Source of the DNA: Dechloromonas sp.
Lineage (GTDB): Bacteria > Pseudomonadota > Gammaproteobacteria > Burkholderiales > Rhodocyclaceae
DNA: 64,000 nucleotides
Direction of reading: 5' to 3'
Assembly (NCBI GenBank): GCA_028687035.1
Contig: JAQUAX010000008.1
Coordinates: 102,175 to 166,174 of the forward strand
Under the pieces are notes generated by a model. It was not told the origin of the DNA, ran no database searches, and was given only the letters and a program-made list of their open reading frames with translations. Position 1 is the first letter of the stretch, and each line of letters begins with the position of its first letter. A program made the position numbers and the translations under genes. This document shows positions 29,476 to 38,322 of the stretch, one piece after another.

Positions 29476-29504
29476 ATTCTAGAATACTCGACTGAATTTG
29501 TCAG
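29476..29504 (-). promoter_or_regulatory. Predicted cysE promoter
   Basis: Minus-strand -35 CTGACA (29499-29504), 17-base spacer, -10 TAGAAT (29476-29481), 32 bases before the cysE start codon. It is one mismatch from consensus in the -35 and one in the -10, in a short AT-richer gap between dnaE2 and cysE. Confidence 0.65.
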
Positions 29505-29520
29505 CTTTTGCGCGCGGCGC

Positions 29521-32500
29521 TCAGTGGAAGTCCCGGCTGATCGTTTCCAGCCGCCCCAGCCAGGCACTGAGGTCGACCAGCCGCTGGGCGACCAGATGCA
29601 CGACGCCCTCGGCCGCCTGCAGCTGGCCGTAGACGCCGAGCAGCCGGGCGCCGAGCAGTTCGCGGCGCTGCTTCTCGACCAGTTCGGGTCGGACAACGAC
29701 ATTGACCAGCCCGCTTTCGTCTTCCAGCGTCACGAAGACGATGCCGGTCGCCGTGCCTGGCCGCTGGCGGCCGACGACGATGCCGGCCGCGCGGACCAGC
29801 GCGCGGTCGCCGGCGGCAGCCAGCTGACGGGCAGGAAGAAAGCGGCGTTCGGCCAGGCGGTCGCGCAGCAGGGTCAGCGGATGCGGGCGCAGGCTCAGGC
29901 CGAGGTGGCGGTAGTCGGCGATCAGGTTCTCGCCGGCGCTGGGTGCCGGCAGTTCGGCGCTCGCTTCGGCCGGCGGCAGGCCGTCGAACAGGTCGCCCTG
30001 CACCGCTGCCGCGCTGGCCGCCCAGGCAGCCTGCCGACGGTGGCCGGCGAGGCTGTTCAGCGCGTCGGCAGCGGCCAGCCGGTCGAGGTCGCGCGGCGCC
30101 AGCCGGCAGCGCGCGGCGAGGTCGGCGACGCCGGAAAACGGTCCTTTCTTGCGGTCGACCGCGATGCGCTCGGCGATTTCTCCAGGCAGCCCCTTGATCT
30201 CGCGCAGGCCGAGGCGCACCGCGCCGTCCGGGTCGAGCCGGCTGTCCCGGTCGCTCGCCGTCACATCGGGCGGGCGCACCTCGACGCCATGACGGCGCGC
30301 GTCCTGGACCAGCATCGACGGCGAGTAGAAGCCCATCGGCTGGCTGTTCAGCAGGCCGCACAGGAAGGCCGCCGGCGCGTGGCATTTCAGCCAGGCCGAG
30401 GCATAGACCAGCAGCGCGAAGCTCGCCGCATGCGATTCGGGGAAGCCGTATTCGCCGAAGCCCTGGATCTGCTGCACGATGCGCTCGGCGAAGGCGGCCG
30501 GCAGGCCGTTCTTCGCCATGCCGGCGCGCAGCTTGTCCTGAAAGGGTTCGAGCCCGCCCTTGCGGCGCCAGGCGGCCATCGAGCGGCGCAGCTGGTCGGC
30601 CTCGCCGGGCGTGAAGTCGGCGGCGACGATGGCCAGTTGCATGACCTGTTCCTGGAAGATCGGCACGCCGCAGGTGCGCGCCAGCACCTTGTCGACGGCC
30701 GGCGAGATTTTTTCGATCGCTTCCTTCCCCTGCCGCCGTCGCAAATAGGGATGCACCATGTCGCCCTGGATCGGCCCGGGGCGGACCAGCGAGACCTCGA
30801 TCACCAGGTCGTAGTAGTTCTCCGGTTTGAGGCGCGGCAGCATGCTCATCTGCGCCCGCGATTCGACCTGAAAAACGCCCATGCTGTCGGCGCGACCGAG
30901 CATCGCGTAGGTCGCCGGGTCTTCCGGCGGGATGTCGTGCAATCCGAACGGCCGCCCGGCGCGTTCGGACAAGATCGCCAATGTCCGGCGCAGCGCGGAG
31001 AGCATGCCGAGCGCCAGCACGTCGACCTTCATCAGGCCGAGCGCGTCGATGTCGTCCTTGTCCCACTGGATCACCGTGCGCTCGGGCATCGCCGTGTTCT
31101 CGACCGGGACCAGCCGGGCGAGCGGCCCGCGCGAGATCACGAAGCCGCCGACGTGCTGGGTCAGGTGGCGCGGGAAGCCGCGCAGTTCGCCGGCCAGCCA
31201 AAGCCATTTCTCGACGCGCGGCGATTCGGGGTCGAGGCCGACTTCGGCGAAGCGTTCGGGCAGCTGCTCGCGCTTGTCCCACCAGGCGAGCGACGCGGTC
31301 AGCGCGTCGATCTGGGCCTGGCCGAAGCCGAGCGCGCGGCCGGCGTCGCGCAGCGCGCCCTTGGTCCGGTAGGTGATCAGCGCCGCGGTCAGCGCCGCGC
31401 GCTCGCGGCCGTACTTGCGGTAGATGTAGGCGATGACCTCGGGCCGCCGTTCGTGCTCGAAATCGACGTCGATGTCGGGCGGCTCGCCGCGCTCCTTCGA
31501 GATGAAGCGCTCGAACAGCATGCCGGCGCGCCCGGGATCGACTTCGGTGATGCCCAGCGCGTAGCACACCGTCGAATTGGCCGCCGAGCCGCGCCCCTGG
31601 CACAGGATGTTCACGTCGCGCGCGTAGCAGACGATGTCGTAGACGGTCAGGAAATAAGCTTCGTAGCGCAGCTCGCCGATCAGCGCCAGCTCGTGTTCGA
31701 TGCGCCCACGCACCTCGGCCGGTTCGCCCTCCGGGTAGCGCCGCCTGAGGCCGCGTTCGGTCTCGTGGCGCAGCCAGGAAGCCGGCGTGTGGCCGGGCGG
31801 GACGATTTCCTCCGGATAGTCGTAGCGCAGCTCGTCGAGCGTGAAAGTACAGCGCGCCGCGATTCTCAGCGTCTCGCCGAGCAGTTCCGGCGGATACAGC
31901 CGGGAGAGGCGCAGCCGCGTGCGCAGGTGGCGCTCGCCGTTCGGGAACAGGGTGTAGCCGGCGTCGAACACCGTGGTCTTCAGGCGCAGGGCGGTCAGTA
32001 CGTCCTGCACCGGGCGCCGCGCCTTGACGTGCATATGCACGTCGCCGGCGGCGACCAGCGACAGCCCGGCCGCGTCGGCGAGTTCGCGCAAAAAGGCGAG
32101 CCGCCCGGCGTCGTCCGGCCCGGCGTGCAGCTCGACGCCCAGCCACAGCCGGCCGGGAAAGCGCTCGGCCAGCCAGCGCCCATCGTCGGCGGTGGCGCCC
32201 TCGCCCGGCAGCCAGATCGCCAGGCAGTCGGGCAACGCGCCGCTCGGCGACACGGCGTTGAAGTCGTGGCGCTGCAAGGTATAGGCGCCCTTGTCGGCAC
32301 GCCGCCGGGCGAGCGTGATCAGCGCCGACAGGTTGCCGTAGCCCTCGCGGTTCTGCGCCAGAAACACCAGTTTCAGGCCGTCGACCGTGGTCATCTCGCT
32401 GCCGACGATCAGTTTCAGCCCGGCCGCCTTGGCCGCCAGATGGGCGCGCACGACGCCGGCCAGCGAGCACTCGTCGGTCAGCGCGAGCGCCGCGTAGCCC

Positions 32501-32601
32501 TGTTCGACGGCCCGCCCGAGCAGTTCCTCCGGGTGCGAGGCGCCGCGCAAGAAACTGAAGTTGGACAGGCAGTGCAGCTCGGCGTAGTCAGGCAGCGCCA
32601 T
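29521..32601 (-). CDS. dnaE2: Error-prone DNA polymerase DnaE2 (ImuC)
   Basis: Alpha-subunit-like C-family polymerase that performs mutagenic lesion bypass with ImuA and ImuB after DNA damage. It is about 1026 residues, shorter than replicative DnaE, as expected. The N-terminal PHP domain starts ELHCLSNFSFLRGASHPEEL. The polymerase palm has GRGSAANS and the catalytic PDIDVDFEHERR near residue 395. The thumb/finger and HhH region (PESHAASFALLVYASAWLK) and a C-terminal OB-fold follow. I start at MALPDYAELH (32601); a 7-residue extension is possible. Last gene of the leftward lexA-imuA-imuB-dnaE2 operon, 63 bases after imuB. Confidence 0.95.
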   Translation of the reverse strand: MALPDYAELHCLSNFSFLRGASHPEELLGRAVEQGYAALALTDECSLAGVVRAHLAAKAAGLKLIVGSEMTTVDGLKLVFLAQNREGYGNLSALITLARRRADKGAYTLQRHDFNAVSPSGALPDCLAIWLPGEGATADDGRWLAERFPGRLWLGVELHAGPDDAGRLAFLRELADAAGLSLVAAGDVHMHVKARRPVQDVLTALRLKTTVFDAGYTLFPNGERHLRTRLRLSRLYPPELLGETLRIAARCTFTLDELRYDYPEEIVPPGHTPASWLRHETERGLRRRYPEGEPAEVRGRIEHELALIGELRYEAYFLTVYDIVCYARDVNILCQGRGSAANSTVCYALGITEVDPGRAGMLFERFISKERGEPPDIDVDFEHERRPEVIAYIYRKYGRERAALTAALITYRTKGALRDAGRALGFGQAQIDALTASLAWWDKREQLPERFAEVGLDPESPRVEKWLWLAGELRGFPRHLTQHVGGFVISRGPLARLVPVENTAMPERTVIQWDKDDIDALGLMKVDVLALGMLSALRRTLAILSERAGRPFGLHDIPPEDPATYAMLGRADSMGVFQVESRAQMSMLPRLKPENYYDLVIEVSLVRPGPIQGDMVHPYLRRRQGKEAIEKISPAVDKVLARTCGVPIFQEQVMQLAIVAADFTPGEADQLRRSMAAWRRKGGLEPFQDKLRAGMAKNGLPAAFAERIVQQIQGFGEYGFPESHAASFALLVYASAWLKCHAPAAFLCGLLNSQPMGFYSPSMLVQDARRHGVEVRPPDVTASDRDSRLDPDGAVRLGLREIKGLPGEIAERIAVDRKKGPFSGVADLAARCRLAPRDLDRLAAADALNSLAGHRRQAAWAASAAAVQGDLFDGLPPAEASAELPAPSAGENLIADYRHLGLSLRPHPLTLLRDRLAERRFLPARQLAAAGDRALVRAAGIVVGRQRPGTATGIVFVTLEDESGLVNVVVRPELVEKQRRELLGARLLGVYGQLQAAEGVVHLVAQRLVDLSAWLGRLETISRDFH

Positions 32602-32664
32602 GGCCGGCTTCCCGCGCCGCACTCGCCACCGCCGACTGGCCGCCGGGCCGGCATGCGCGGCGCC

Positions 32665-34107
32665 TCATCCGAAGACCCCGTGCAGGAACCAGCCTTGCGC
32701 GTCGCGGAAGACCCAGGCCCACTGCCCCTGCGGGTTGCGGCCGACGAAGTAGTCGCGGCGCACGTCGCCGGCGGCGCCGGCTTCGCCGCTGTCCCACCAG
32801 CCGCTTTCGATGCGCTCGCCGCGGCTCAACAACTGCAGCGCGCCGTGCCACTGCGGCTGGCCGCCGCGTTCGGCCAGCGCCTGCGGCGCCGGCAACAGCC
32901 ACAGCGGGCGCTGCCCGGCCTGCGCCGCGGCCGGCAGCGCGTCGATCGCCGATTTGTCGAGCCACTCGTCGCACAGCCGGCTGGCGCCTTCCGGACGATG
33001 ATCGGCGGACGCCGCCAGCCTCTGCACCGAGGCTTCGCCCAGCCGGGCGCGCAGGCGTTCGAGGCAGGCGGCAGCCCCCTCGCCCGCCACGGCGACGGCG
33101 AACAGAGGACGACTGTCGCCCGGCCGGGCCTGGGTTTCGTCGGCGACCAGCGTCAGCGCCTCGATCGGCGCCGCCAGCTTCAGCCGCCCCAGGTGCTCGC
33201 GCAGCAGGCGGACGAAGCGCGCTTCGTCGGCAACCGGCTCGCCGAAGCGCAACGCCAGTTCGCTGTCCGGCGCATCGTCGTGGGCCAGATGCAGCGTCGC
33301 CGCGCGCAGCAGCAACTGGCGCGCCGCCAGCCAGCCGGCGAGCGCCGCGAACAGGCGCTGCCCGGCAAAGACCAGGCCTTCGGCATGTTCGACCCGGGAC
33401 GGCAGTTCGAGGCGACCGACGAAGCTTTCGGGAAAAACGAAGGCGGACGGCCGGTCCGGCAGTTCGCCCCAGGCGCGCAACAGATCGTCGACCGGCGCAC
33501 TGCCCAGGCGCTGGCGCAGGCTGGCCGTCGGCAGCGCGCGCAGTTCGCCGAGCCGGCGCAGTCCGAAGGATTCGATGCGTGCGAGCAGTTCGGCCGGCCA
33601 GCCGGTGGCAGCGGGCGGCAAGGCGCCGAGCAGCGCCGGCAGTTCGGCCGCCGTCGCCGCGCTGGCGCCGCTTCCGGCCTGCGCCAGCCAGACGGCGGCG
33701 AGCGGCGTCGGCGCCACGGCCCAGGCCAGCGTCCAGCCCTGGCCGGCACAGCCCTCGCGGACCGCCTCGACAATGCGCTCGATGCCGCCGAACAGGCGCA
33801 GGCAGCCGCCGATGTCGAGCAGCAGCATGGCCGGCGGCCGCAGGCTGACCGTCGGCGTGAAACGCCCGGCCCAGCAGGCCAGCGTTTCCAGTGCCCGCAC
33901 CTCGCCCGGCACGGCGCGCTCGAACACCGCCAGCCCCGGCGACAGGCCGAGTGCCGTCGACAGCTTCTGCCCCGGCGCAACCCCGCCCTCCGCCGCAGCC
34001 CGGTCGCAGGCCAGCACCCGCCCGCGAGCGACGACGGCGCTAGGCGACTGCCGCGAGGGCAGCGCTTCGAGAGGTAGCAGCGGGAAATGCAGGGCCAGCC
34101 AGAGCAT
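32665..34107 (-). CDS. imuB: Y-family polymerase-like protein ImuB
   Basis: A 480-residue member of the Y-family that is thought to be catalytically inactive and to act as an adaptor between DnaE2 and the sliding clamp. The N-terminal part ([16 protein letters not shown]) and the palm-equivalent LLLDIGGCLRLFGG are recognisable, but the two-acid catalytic SxDE motif of active Y polymerases is not evident. The C-terminus WAWVFRDAQGWFLHGVFG is the family's characteristic end. Its start lies 68 bases inside the end of imuA in another frame, so translation is probably coupled. Confidence 0.92.
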   Translation of the reverse strand: MLWLALHFPLLPLEALPSRQSPSAVVARGRVLACDRAAAEGGVAPGQKLSTALGLSPGLAVFERAVPGEVRALETLACWAGRFTPTVSLRPPAMLLLDIGGCLRLFGGIERIVEAVREGCAGQGWTLAWAVAPTPLAAVWLAQAGSGASAATAAELPALLGALPPAATGWPAELLARIESFGLRRLGELRALPTASLRQRLGSAPVDDLLRAWGELPDRPSAFVFPESFVGRLELPSRVEHAEGLVFAGQRLFAALAGWLAARQLLLRAATLHLAHDDAPDSELALRFGEPVADEARFVRLLREHLGRLKLAAPIEALTLVADETQARPGDSRPLFAVAVAGEGAAACLERLRARLGEASVQRLAASADHRPEGASRLCDEWLDKSAIDALPAAAQAGQRPLWLLPAPQALAERGGQPQWHGALQLLSRGERIESGWWDSGEAGAAGDVRRDYFVGRNPQGQWAWVFRDAQGWFLHGVFG

Positions 34108-34753
34108 GCGGGATTCTCGCCGGACGAGGGATGGACAGCAGCAAGGGGCGCGATGCCGGCCGGCCGCGCCGTTTCAGGATGCGCAACGCGAGCCCCGTCC
34201 GGTCGGCGGCGACGGCGACGCGCAAGGGGGCCGGCGACGGCGCCGCACTCGCCGCGGTCGACCGCCACAGACAGGCAAAAACCGGCCGGCCTTCAGCCGC
34301 GACCTGCAGGCGGCGCAAGGCGCGGGCATCGAGGCCGGACTCCGGCCAGGCGAGCACGCCGGCAAAACCGCCGCTGGCCAGCAACTGCTCGACGCTCCAC
34401 GCCGCCTGCCGGGCCGCGCGGACGACGACCAGTCGGGACAGGTCGATGCCGGCCGCTGCCCAGGCCGGTGCATGCGGCCGCCACGGCGGATCGACCAGGG
34501 CCAGCCAGCCGCCGTCGCCGGACAAGCGGGCCAGCGTCGGCAACAACAGGCTCATTTCGCCGGCCCCGGCGCGGTCGACCAGCAATTCGGTCAGGTTTCC
34601 GCGCGGCCAGCCGCCGCCCGGCAGTTCGGCATCGAGTTCCGGATGACCGCTCGGAATCGCGGCGGCCGGCAGGTCGGCGAGCGCATCGCCGCGCCAGACG
34701 TCGCCGCGCGCCAGCACGTCGGCCAGCGCGAGCGGCGCGGCGACGGCGCTCAT
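34040..34753 (-). CDS. imuA: SOS mutagenesis protein ImuA
   Basis: A 237-residue RecA/SulA-like protein of the ImuA family, required for DnaE2-dependent mutagenesis. The N-terminal half shows the family pattern [24 protein letters not shown], followed by a RecA-like core ([15 protein letters not shown]) without a classical Walker A. The C-terminus extends 68 bases into imuB. The start overlaps the lexA stop by 4 bases, so it is expressed from the LexA-repressed promoter. Confidence 0.9.
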   Translation of the reverse strand: MSAVAAPLALADVLARGDVWRGDALADLPAAAIPSGHPELDAELPGGGWPRGNLTELLVDRAGAGEMSLLLPTLARLSGDGGWLALVDPPWRPHAPAWAAAGIDLSRLVVVRAARQAAWSVEQLLASGGFAGVLAWPESGLDARALRRLQVAAEGRPVFACLWRSTAASAAPSPAPLRVAVAADRTGLALRILKRRGRPASRPLLLSIPRPARIPHALAGPAFPAATSRSAALAAVA

Positions 34754-35355
34754 GACAGCTTCGAGGCGGCTCCGCGGATCAGGCCGACGGCGATGCCCTC
34801 GATGGCGAACTGGACTTCGTCCGGATTGACGACGATGGGCGCGAAATCCGGGTTCTCGGCGATCAGCTCGATGTGCCCGGCGCGGCGCTGCAGGCGTTTG
34901 ACGGTGACGTCGTCGTCGAGGCGGGCGACGACGATCTGGCCGTCACGCGCATCCGAGGTCTTGTGCACGGCGAGCAGGTCGCCGTCGAGGATGCCGGCGT
35001 CGATCATCGACAGGCCGCGCACCTTCAGCAGGAAGTCGGCGCGCGGGCTGAACATGCCGGAATCGAGCGCGTAGCGGCCCTGCACGTTCTCGACCGCGAG
35101 GATGGGCGAACCGGCGGCGACGCTGCCGATCAGCGGCAGGCCGAGCTGTTCGACCAGCCGGATGCCGCGCGCCGAGCCGGGCTCGAGATTGATCGCGCCC
35201 TTCCGGGCGAGCGCCTTCAGGTGATCTTCGGCGGCGTTCGGGGACGCGAAGCCGAAAGCCGTGGCGATTTCCGCCCGGGTCGGCGGCGCGCCGAGGACTT
35301 CAAGGCTGTTGCGGATGAAGTCGAGGATTTCCTGCTGACGGGGAGTGAGTTTCAT
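34750..35355 (-). CDS. lexA: SOS repressor LexA
   Basis: Represses SOS genes until RecA filaments trigger self-cleavage. 201 residues. The N-terminal winged helix is [18 protein letters not shown]...[13 protein letters not shown]. The cleavage site Ala81-Gly82 is in VAAGSP, the catalytic serine is S116 (RGLSMIDAG) and the lysine is K153 (VTVKRL). It heads the operon lexA-imuA-imuB-dnaE2 with a perfect LexA box just upstream, giving autoregulation and SOS control of the mutagenic polymerase. Confidence 0.97.
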   Translation of the reverse strand: MKLTPRQQEILDFIRNSLEVLGAPPTRAEIATAFGFASPNAAEDHLKALARKGAINLEPGSARGIRLVEQLGLPLIGSVAAGSPILAVENVQGRYALDSGMFSPRADFLLKVRGLSMIDAGILDGDLLAVHKTSDARDGQIVVARLDDDVTVKRLQRRAGHIELIAENPDFAPIVVNPDEVQFAIEGIAVGLIRGAASKLS

Positions 35356-35381
35356 GGCCGGCCTCCGCTAAAAACCAATGC

Positions 35382-35397
35382 CTGTATTTTTGTACAG
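35382..35397 (-). promoter_or_regulatory. LexA (SOS) box upstream of lexA
   Basis: CTGT-N8-ACAG exactly (16 bases, AT-rich centre), 27 bases before the lexA start codon. It is flanked by a further inverted repeat, CCGCTAA (35365-35371) and TTAGCGG (35398-35404). It matches the gamma/betaproteobacterial LexA consensus. Confidence 0.9.
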
Positions 35398-35421
35398 TTA
35401 GCGGTTTTTGGCAAGCGGAAA

Positions 35422-36774
35422 TCAGGTCGGCAGGTCGAAACCCTTCAGCTTGCGGTACATGTCCACCGCGTAGGAATCGGTCATGCCGGCGACGAAATCG
35501 GCAATCTGCAGCAGGCGGACGTAGGGATCGGGGTCGGGCTCGCCGCCATGGCCGAGGAACTGCGTCGGCAGCAGCTTCAGCAGCATGCGTTCGCGCGTCG
35601 TGAAGCGGGTTCCCGGTGCGTCGGCCTTCGCCTCGACGGCGTTGGTGAACAGCGACAGCAGCGCACCGAGCACCTCGAAGCCGGCGGTTTCGATCTCGAG
35701 CGCCGGGCGTGCCGTGTAGATCGTTTCCTTGGCGAGCCTCAGCACCGCCTGCAGGGGCACGCCGACCGGCGACTGCTCGAGCAGTTCGTCGTCGAAACAG
35801 CCTTCCAGGATGGCTTCCTCGTTTTCCAGGAAGACCGCCGCCGCGCCTTCGAGCAGGCGGCCGATCGCCTTGGCGCGCAGGTATTCCAGGCGCTCCTTGG
35901 GGTCGTGCAGGCGGTCCAGCCGGCCGCCGCTGACCGTGTTGCCGGCCAGGTCGGCGAGCAGGCATTCGGCGTCGCGGTAAGGCACGAAACCGAGCCGCGC
36001 CGCATCCTCCAGGTCGACGATCAGGTAGCAGGTGTCGTCGGCGACCTCGACCAGGAAGGCCAGCGGATGACGGCGCCAGGCCGCCCCGGGAATGCGTTCG
36101 ACCAGCCCGGTCGAACGCGCGACCTGCGCGAAATTGGCGGCGTCCTGCTGGAAGAAGCCGAACTTCTTGCCGCTTTTGCCCGGCAATTCGCCGTCGACCG
36201 CGGACGGCCGCGGATATTTGGTGAAGGTCGCGAGCACCGCGCTGGTCAGCTGCAGGCCGCCCGGATTGGCCGGGCTCTGCAGCCGGCTGACGATGCGGAA
36301 GCCCTGCGCATTGCCCTCGTAGCGCTCGAAGTCGGCCTTCTGCGCCGGCGTGAAGGCGTGACGTTCGAGCAGGCCGGAGTTGCGGAACCATTCGCGGATC
36401 GCGTCCTCGCCGGCATGGCCGAAGGGCGGATTGCCGATGTCGTGGGCCAGGCAGGCGGCGGCGACGATCGCCCCGAAGTCGCCCGACTCGACATGCTGCA
36501 GCCCGTGCCTGGCGATGATCTCGCGGCCGACGACGGCGCCGAGCGAACGGCCGACGCAGCTCGCCTCCAGGCTGTGCGTCAGCCGGGTGCGCACGTAGTC
36601 GCTCTTCGACAGCGGGAAGACCTGGGTCTTGTCCTTCAGCCGCCGGAAGGCGGACGTGAACACGATGCGGTCGTAATCCTGCTGGAAGGCGGTGCGCTCG
36701 GGCGTGCCCGGCGCCTTGCCGGCGCCGAGGCGCTCGGCCGACAGCAGTCTTTCCCAGGTTTTCTTGTGGCCCAT
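35422..36774 (-). CDS. dgt: Deoxyguanosinetriphosphate triphosphohydrolase (dNTPase, HD domain)
   Basis: A 450-residue HD-domain hydrolase that removes triphosphate from dGTP or other dNTPs. Metal-binding HD motifs are RLTHSLEAS around residue 60 and CLAHDIGNPPFGHAGE around residue 108, and the family N-terminus TAFQQDYDRIVFTSAFRRLKDKTQVF is present. Length and the region after residue 300 match the Dgt subfamily of betaproteobacteria. The ATG at 36774 (MGHKKTWERLL) is chosen. It ends 24 bases upstream of the LexA box, in the same direction as lexA. Confidence 0.92.
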   Translation of the reverse strand: MGHKKTWERLLSAERLGAGKAPGTPERTAFQQDYDRIVFTSAFRRLKDKTQVFPLSKSDYVRTRLTHSLEASCVGRSLGAVVGREIIARHGLQHVESGDFGAIVAAACLAHDIGNPPFGHAGEDAIREWFRNSGLLERHAFTPAQKADFERYEGNAQGFRIVSRLQSPANPGGLQLTSAVLATFTKYPRPSAVDGELPGKSGKKFGFFQQDAANFAQVARSTGLVERIPGAAWRRHPLAFLVEVADDTCYLIVDLEDAARLGFVPYRDAECLLADLAGNTVSGGRLDRLHDPKERLEYLRAKAIGRLLEGAAAVFLENEEAILEGCFDDELLEQSPVGVPLQAVLRLAKETIYTARPALEIETAGFEVLGALLSLFTNAVEAKADAPGTRFTTRERMLLKLLPTQFLGHGGEPDPDPYVRLLQIADFVAGMTDSYAVDMYRKLKGFDLPT

Positions 36775-36809
36775 GCCTGCGGGTTCCGGCGACGTGATGG
36801 GCAGGCAGT

Positions 36810-37220
36810 TTACTCCGCTTCGAGCAGCGCCCGCACGTGATCGGGCAGCGGCACCGACTTGCCGGTCTGCGTATCCATCCACACCACCTTGGCGGCACCT
36901 TCGGCATAAATGCGCTCGTCGCCCTCGAGGCGCATCTCGACGTAGGTCTGGCAGCTCGAGCGGCCGACCGCGCCGACGTAGGTCCGGACCTCGACGGTGC
37001 CCGGGTAGTTCATCGGGATCAGGAAGGTGCAGCTGGCGTTGATGATCACCGGGCCGTCGCCGCCCGGGCGGACCGGGACCTGCATTTCCTCGATCCACTC
37101 GACGCGCGCCTGTTCCATGTAACGGAAATAGACGGTGTTGTTGACGTGCCCGTAGGCATCCATGTCGCCCCAGCGGATGGGCATCTGCGTGACGTGGATC
37201 AGCTTCTTTCGGTGTTCCAT
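36810..37220 (-). CDS. Acyl-CoA thioesterase, YbgC/FadM family
   Basis: A 136-residue hotdog-fold thioesterase (4-hydroxybenzoyl-CoA thioesterase-like). The active-site motif is RWGDMDAYGHVNNTVYFRYMEQAR, with the catalytic aspartate early in the protein. The ATG at 37220 (MEHRKKLIHV) is favoured since translation upstream lacks family similarity. The physiological substrate is unknown. It is divergent from fabI by 144 bases and precedes dgt, with which it may be co-transcribed (35-base gap). Confidence 0.88.
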   Translation of the reverse strand: MEHRKKLIHVTQMPIRWGDMDAYGHVNNTVYFRYMEQARVEWIEEMQVPVRPGGDGPVIINASCTFLIPMNYPGTVEVRTYVGAVGRSSCQTYVEMRLEGDERIYAEGAAKVVWMDTQTGKSVPLPDHVRALLEAE

Positions 37221-37326
37221 GGCGTTTTCCGTGCCGGCTTGTACGATGCGCCATACTGTAGCGTATCGTCCGCGAGCGAACAACGGCGGCGACTTCGCGA
37301 ATGCAGCCATACGGCGGGCGATCACG

Positions 37327-37332
37327 TATAAT
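37327..37332 (+). promoter_or_regulatory. Candidate -10 element for fabI
   Basis: Perfect TATAAT, 32 bases upstream of the fabI ATG, followed by an AAGGGAGAAC ribosome-binding site. The -35 region is poor. Confidence 0.5.
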
Positions 37333-37364
37333 CCGGCGGCTTAACCCCTAAGGGAGAACATCGA

Positions 37365-38162
37365 ATGGGCTTTCTCGCCGACAAGAAGATCCTGATCACC
37401 GGCCTGCTTTCCAAGCACTCGATCGCCTACGGCATCGCCAAGGCCTGCCACCGCGAGGGCGCGCAGCTCGCCTTCACCTACCAGAACGAGCGCTTCGAAG
37501 ACCGCATCAAGAAATTTGCCGCCGAATTCGGCAGCGACCTGATCTTCCCGCTCGACGTGAGCAGCGACGAACAGATCGACCAGCTCTTCGTCGAACTCGG
37601 CAAGCGCTGGGACGGCCTCGACGGCCTCGTTCATTCCATCGCCTACGCGCCGACCGAGGCGATCGAGGGCGATTTCCTGAACGGCATTTCGCGCGACGCC
37701 TTCCGCATCGCGCACGACATTTCGTCGTACAGCTACGCCGCGCTGGCCAAGGGCGCCCGCCCGCTAATGCAGGGTCGCAAGGCCGCGCTGCTCGCGCTGT
37801 CCTACCTGGGCGCCGAGCGCACGATGCCGAACTACAACACGATGGGCCTGGCCAAGGCCAGCCTGGAAGCGGCAACCCGCTACCTGGCCTTCTGCCTCGG
37901 CCCCGAAGGCATCCGCGCCAACGCGATCTCGGCCGGCCCGATCAAGACGCTGGCCGCCTCCGGCATCGGCAATTTCGGCAAGCTGCTCGCCTACAACTCG
38001 CACAACGCCCCGCTGCGTCGCAACGTGACCATCGAGGAAGTCGGCAACGCCGCCGCCTTCATGCTGTCCGACCTGGCCAGCGGCATCACCGGCGAAATCA
38101 TGTACGTCGATGGCGGCATGAACACCACCGCGCTCGGCAACGCCGACCCGCTGCCGGCCTGA
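37365..38162 (+). CDS. fabI: Enoyl-[acyl-carrier-protein] reductase (NADH) FabI
   Basis: Catalyses the last reduction of each fatty-acid elongation cycle. The 265-residue short-chain dehydrogenase starts [23 protein letters not shown] (cofactor loop). The FabI-type catalytic Tyr and Lys are in [16 protein letters not shown] around residues 155-165, with the substrate loop [14 protein letters not shown]. Single-gene unit with its own -10 and a strong downstream terminator. This is the enzyme class inhibited by triclosan. Confidence 0.97.
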   Translation: MGFLADKKILITGLLSKHSIAYGIAKACHREGAQLAFTYQNERFEDRIKKFAAEFGSDLIFPLDVSSDEQIDQLFVELGKRWDGLDGLVHSIAYAPTEAIEGDFLNGISRDAFRIAHDISSYSYAALAKGARPLMQGRKAALLALSYLGAERTMPNYNTMGLAKASLEAATRYLAFCLGPEGIRANAISAGPIKTLAASGIGNFGKLLAYNSHNAPLRRNVTIEEVGNAAAFMLSDLASGITGEIMYVDGGMNTTALGNADPLPA

Positions 38163-38196
38163 TTTTCGCCGCCGCCGCGGTGTCGACCGCAAAAAC

Positions 38197-38234
38197 AACG
38201 CCGCCCGGAGCCGATCCGGGCGGCGTTTTCATTT
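38197..38234 (+). terminator. Rho-independent terminator after fabI
   Basis: Perfect 12-bp stem AACGCCGCCCGG / CCGGGCGGCGTT with a seven-base loop, followed by TTTCATTT. It lies 35 bases after the fabI stop. Confidence 0.92.
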
Positions 38235-38322
38235 CCGGACACCGTCCTTATCGCCGGACCAGCGGCCGCCGCCGCGCCTGCGCTAAGATCTTCGTCATTT
38301 CCCGCCCGTTCCGCCGCCAGCG

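Noticed and set aside
29284..34077. A rightward open frame of about 1600 codons opposite cysE, dnaE2 and imuB
   Set aside because: Composition is Arg/Gln/Ala/Pro-biased with no recognisable motif; it is a codon-bias shadow of dnaE2 and imuB.
37241..37270. CTGT near the ybgC/fabI gap as a LexA half-site
   Set aside because: There is no ACAG eight bases downstream; a single half-site is expected by chance.
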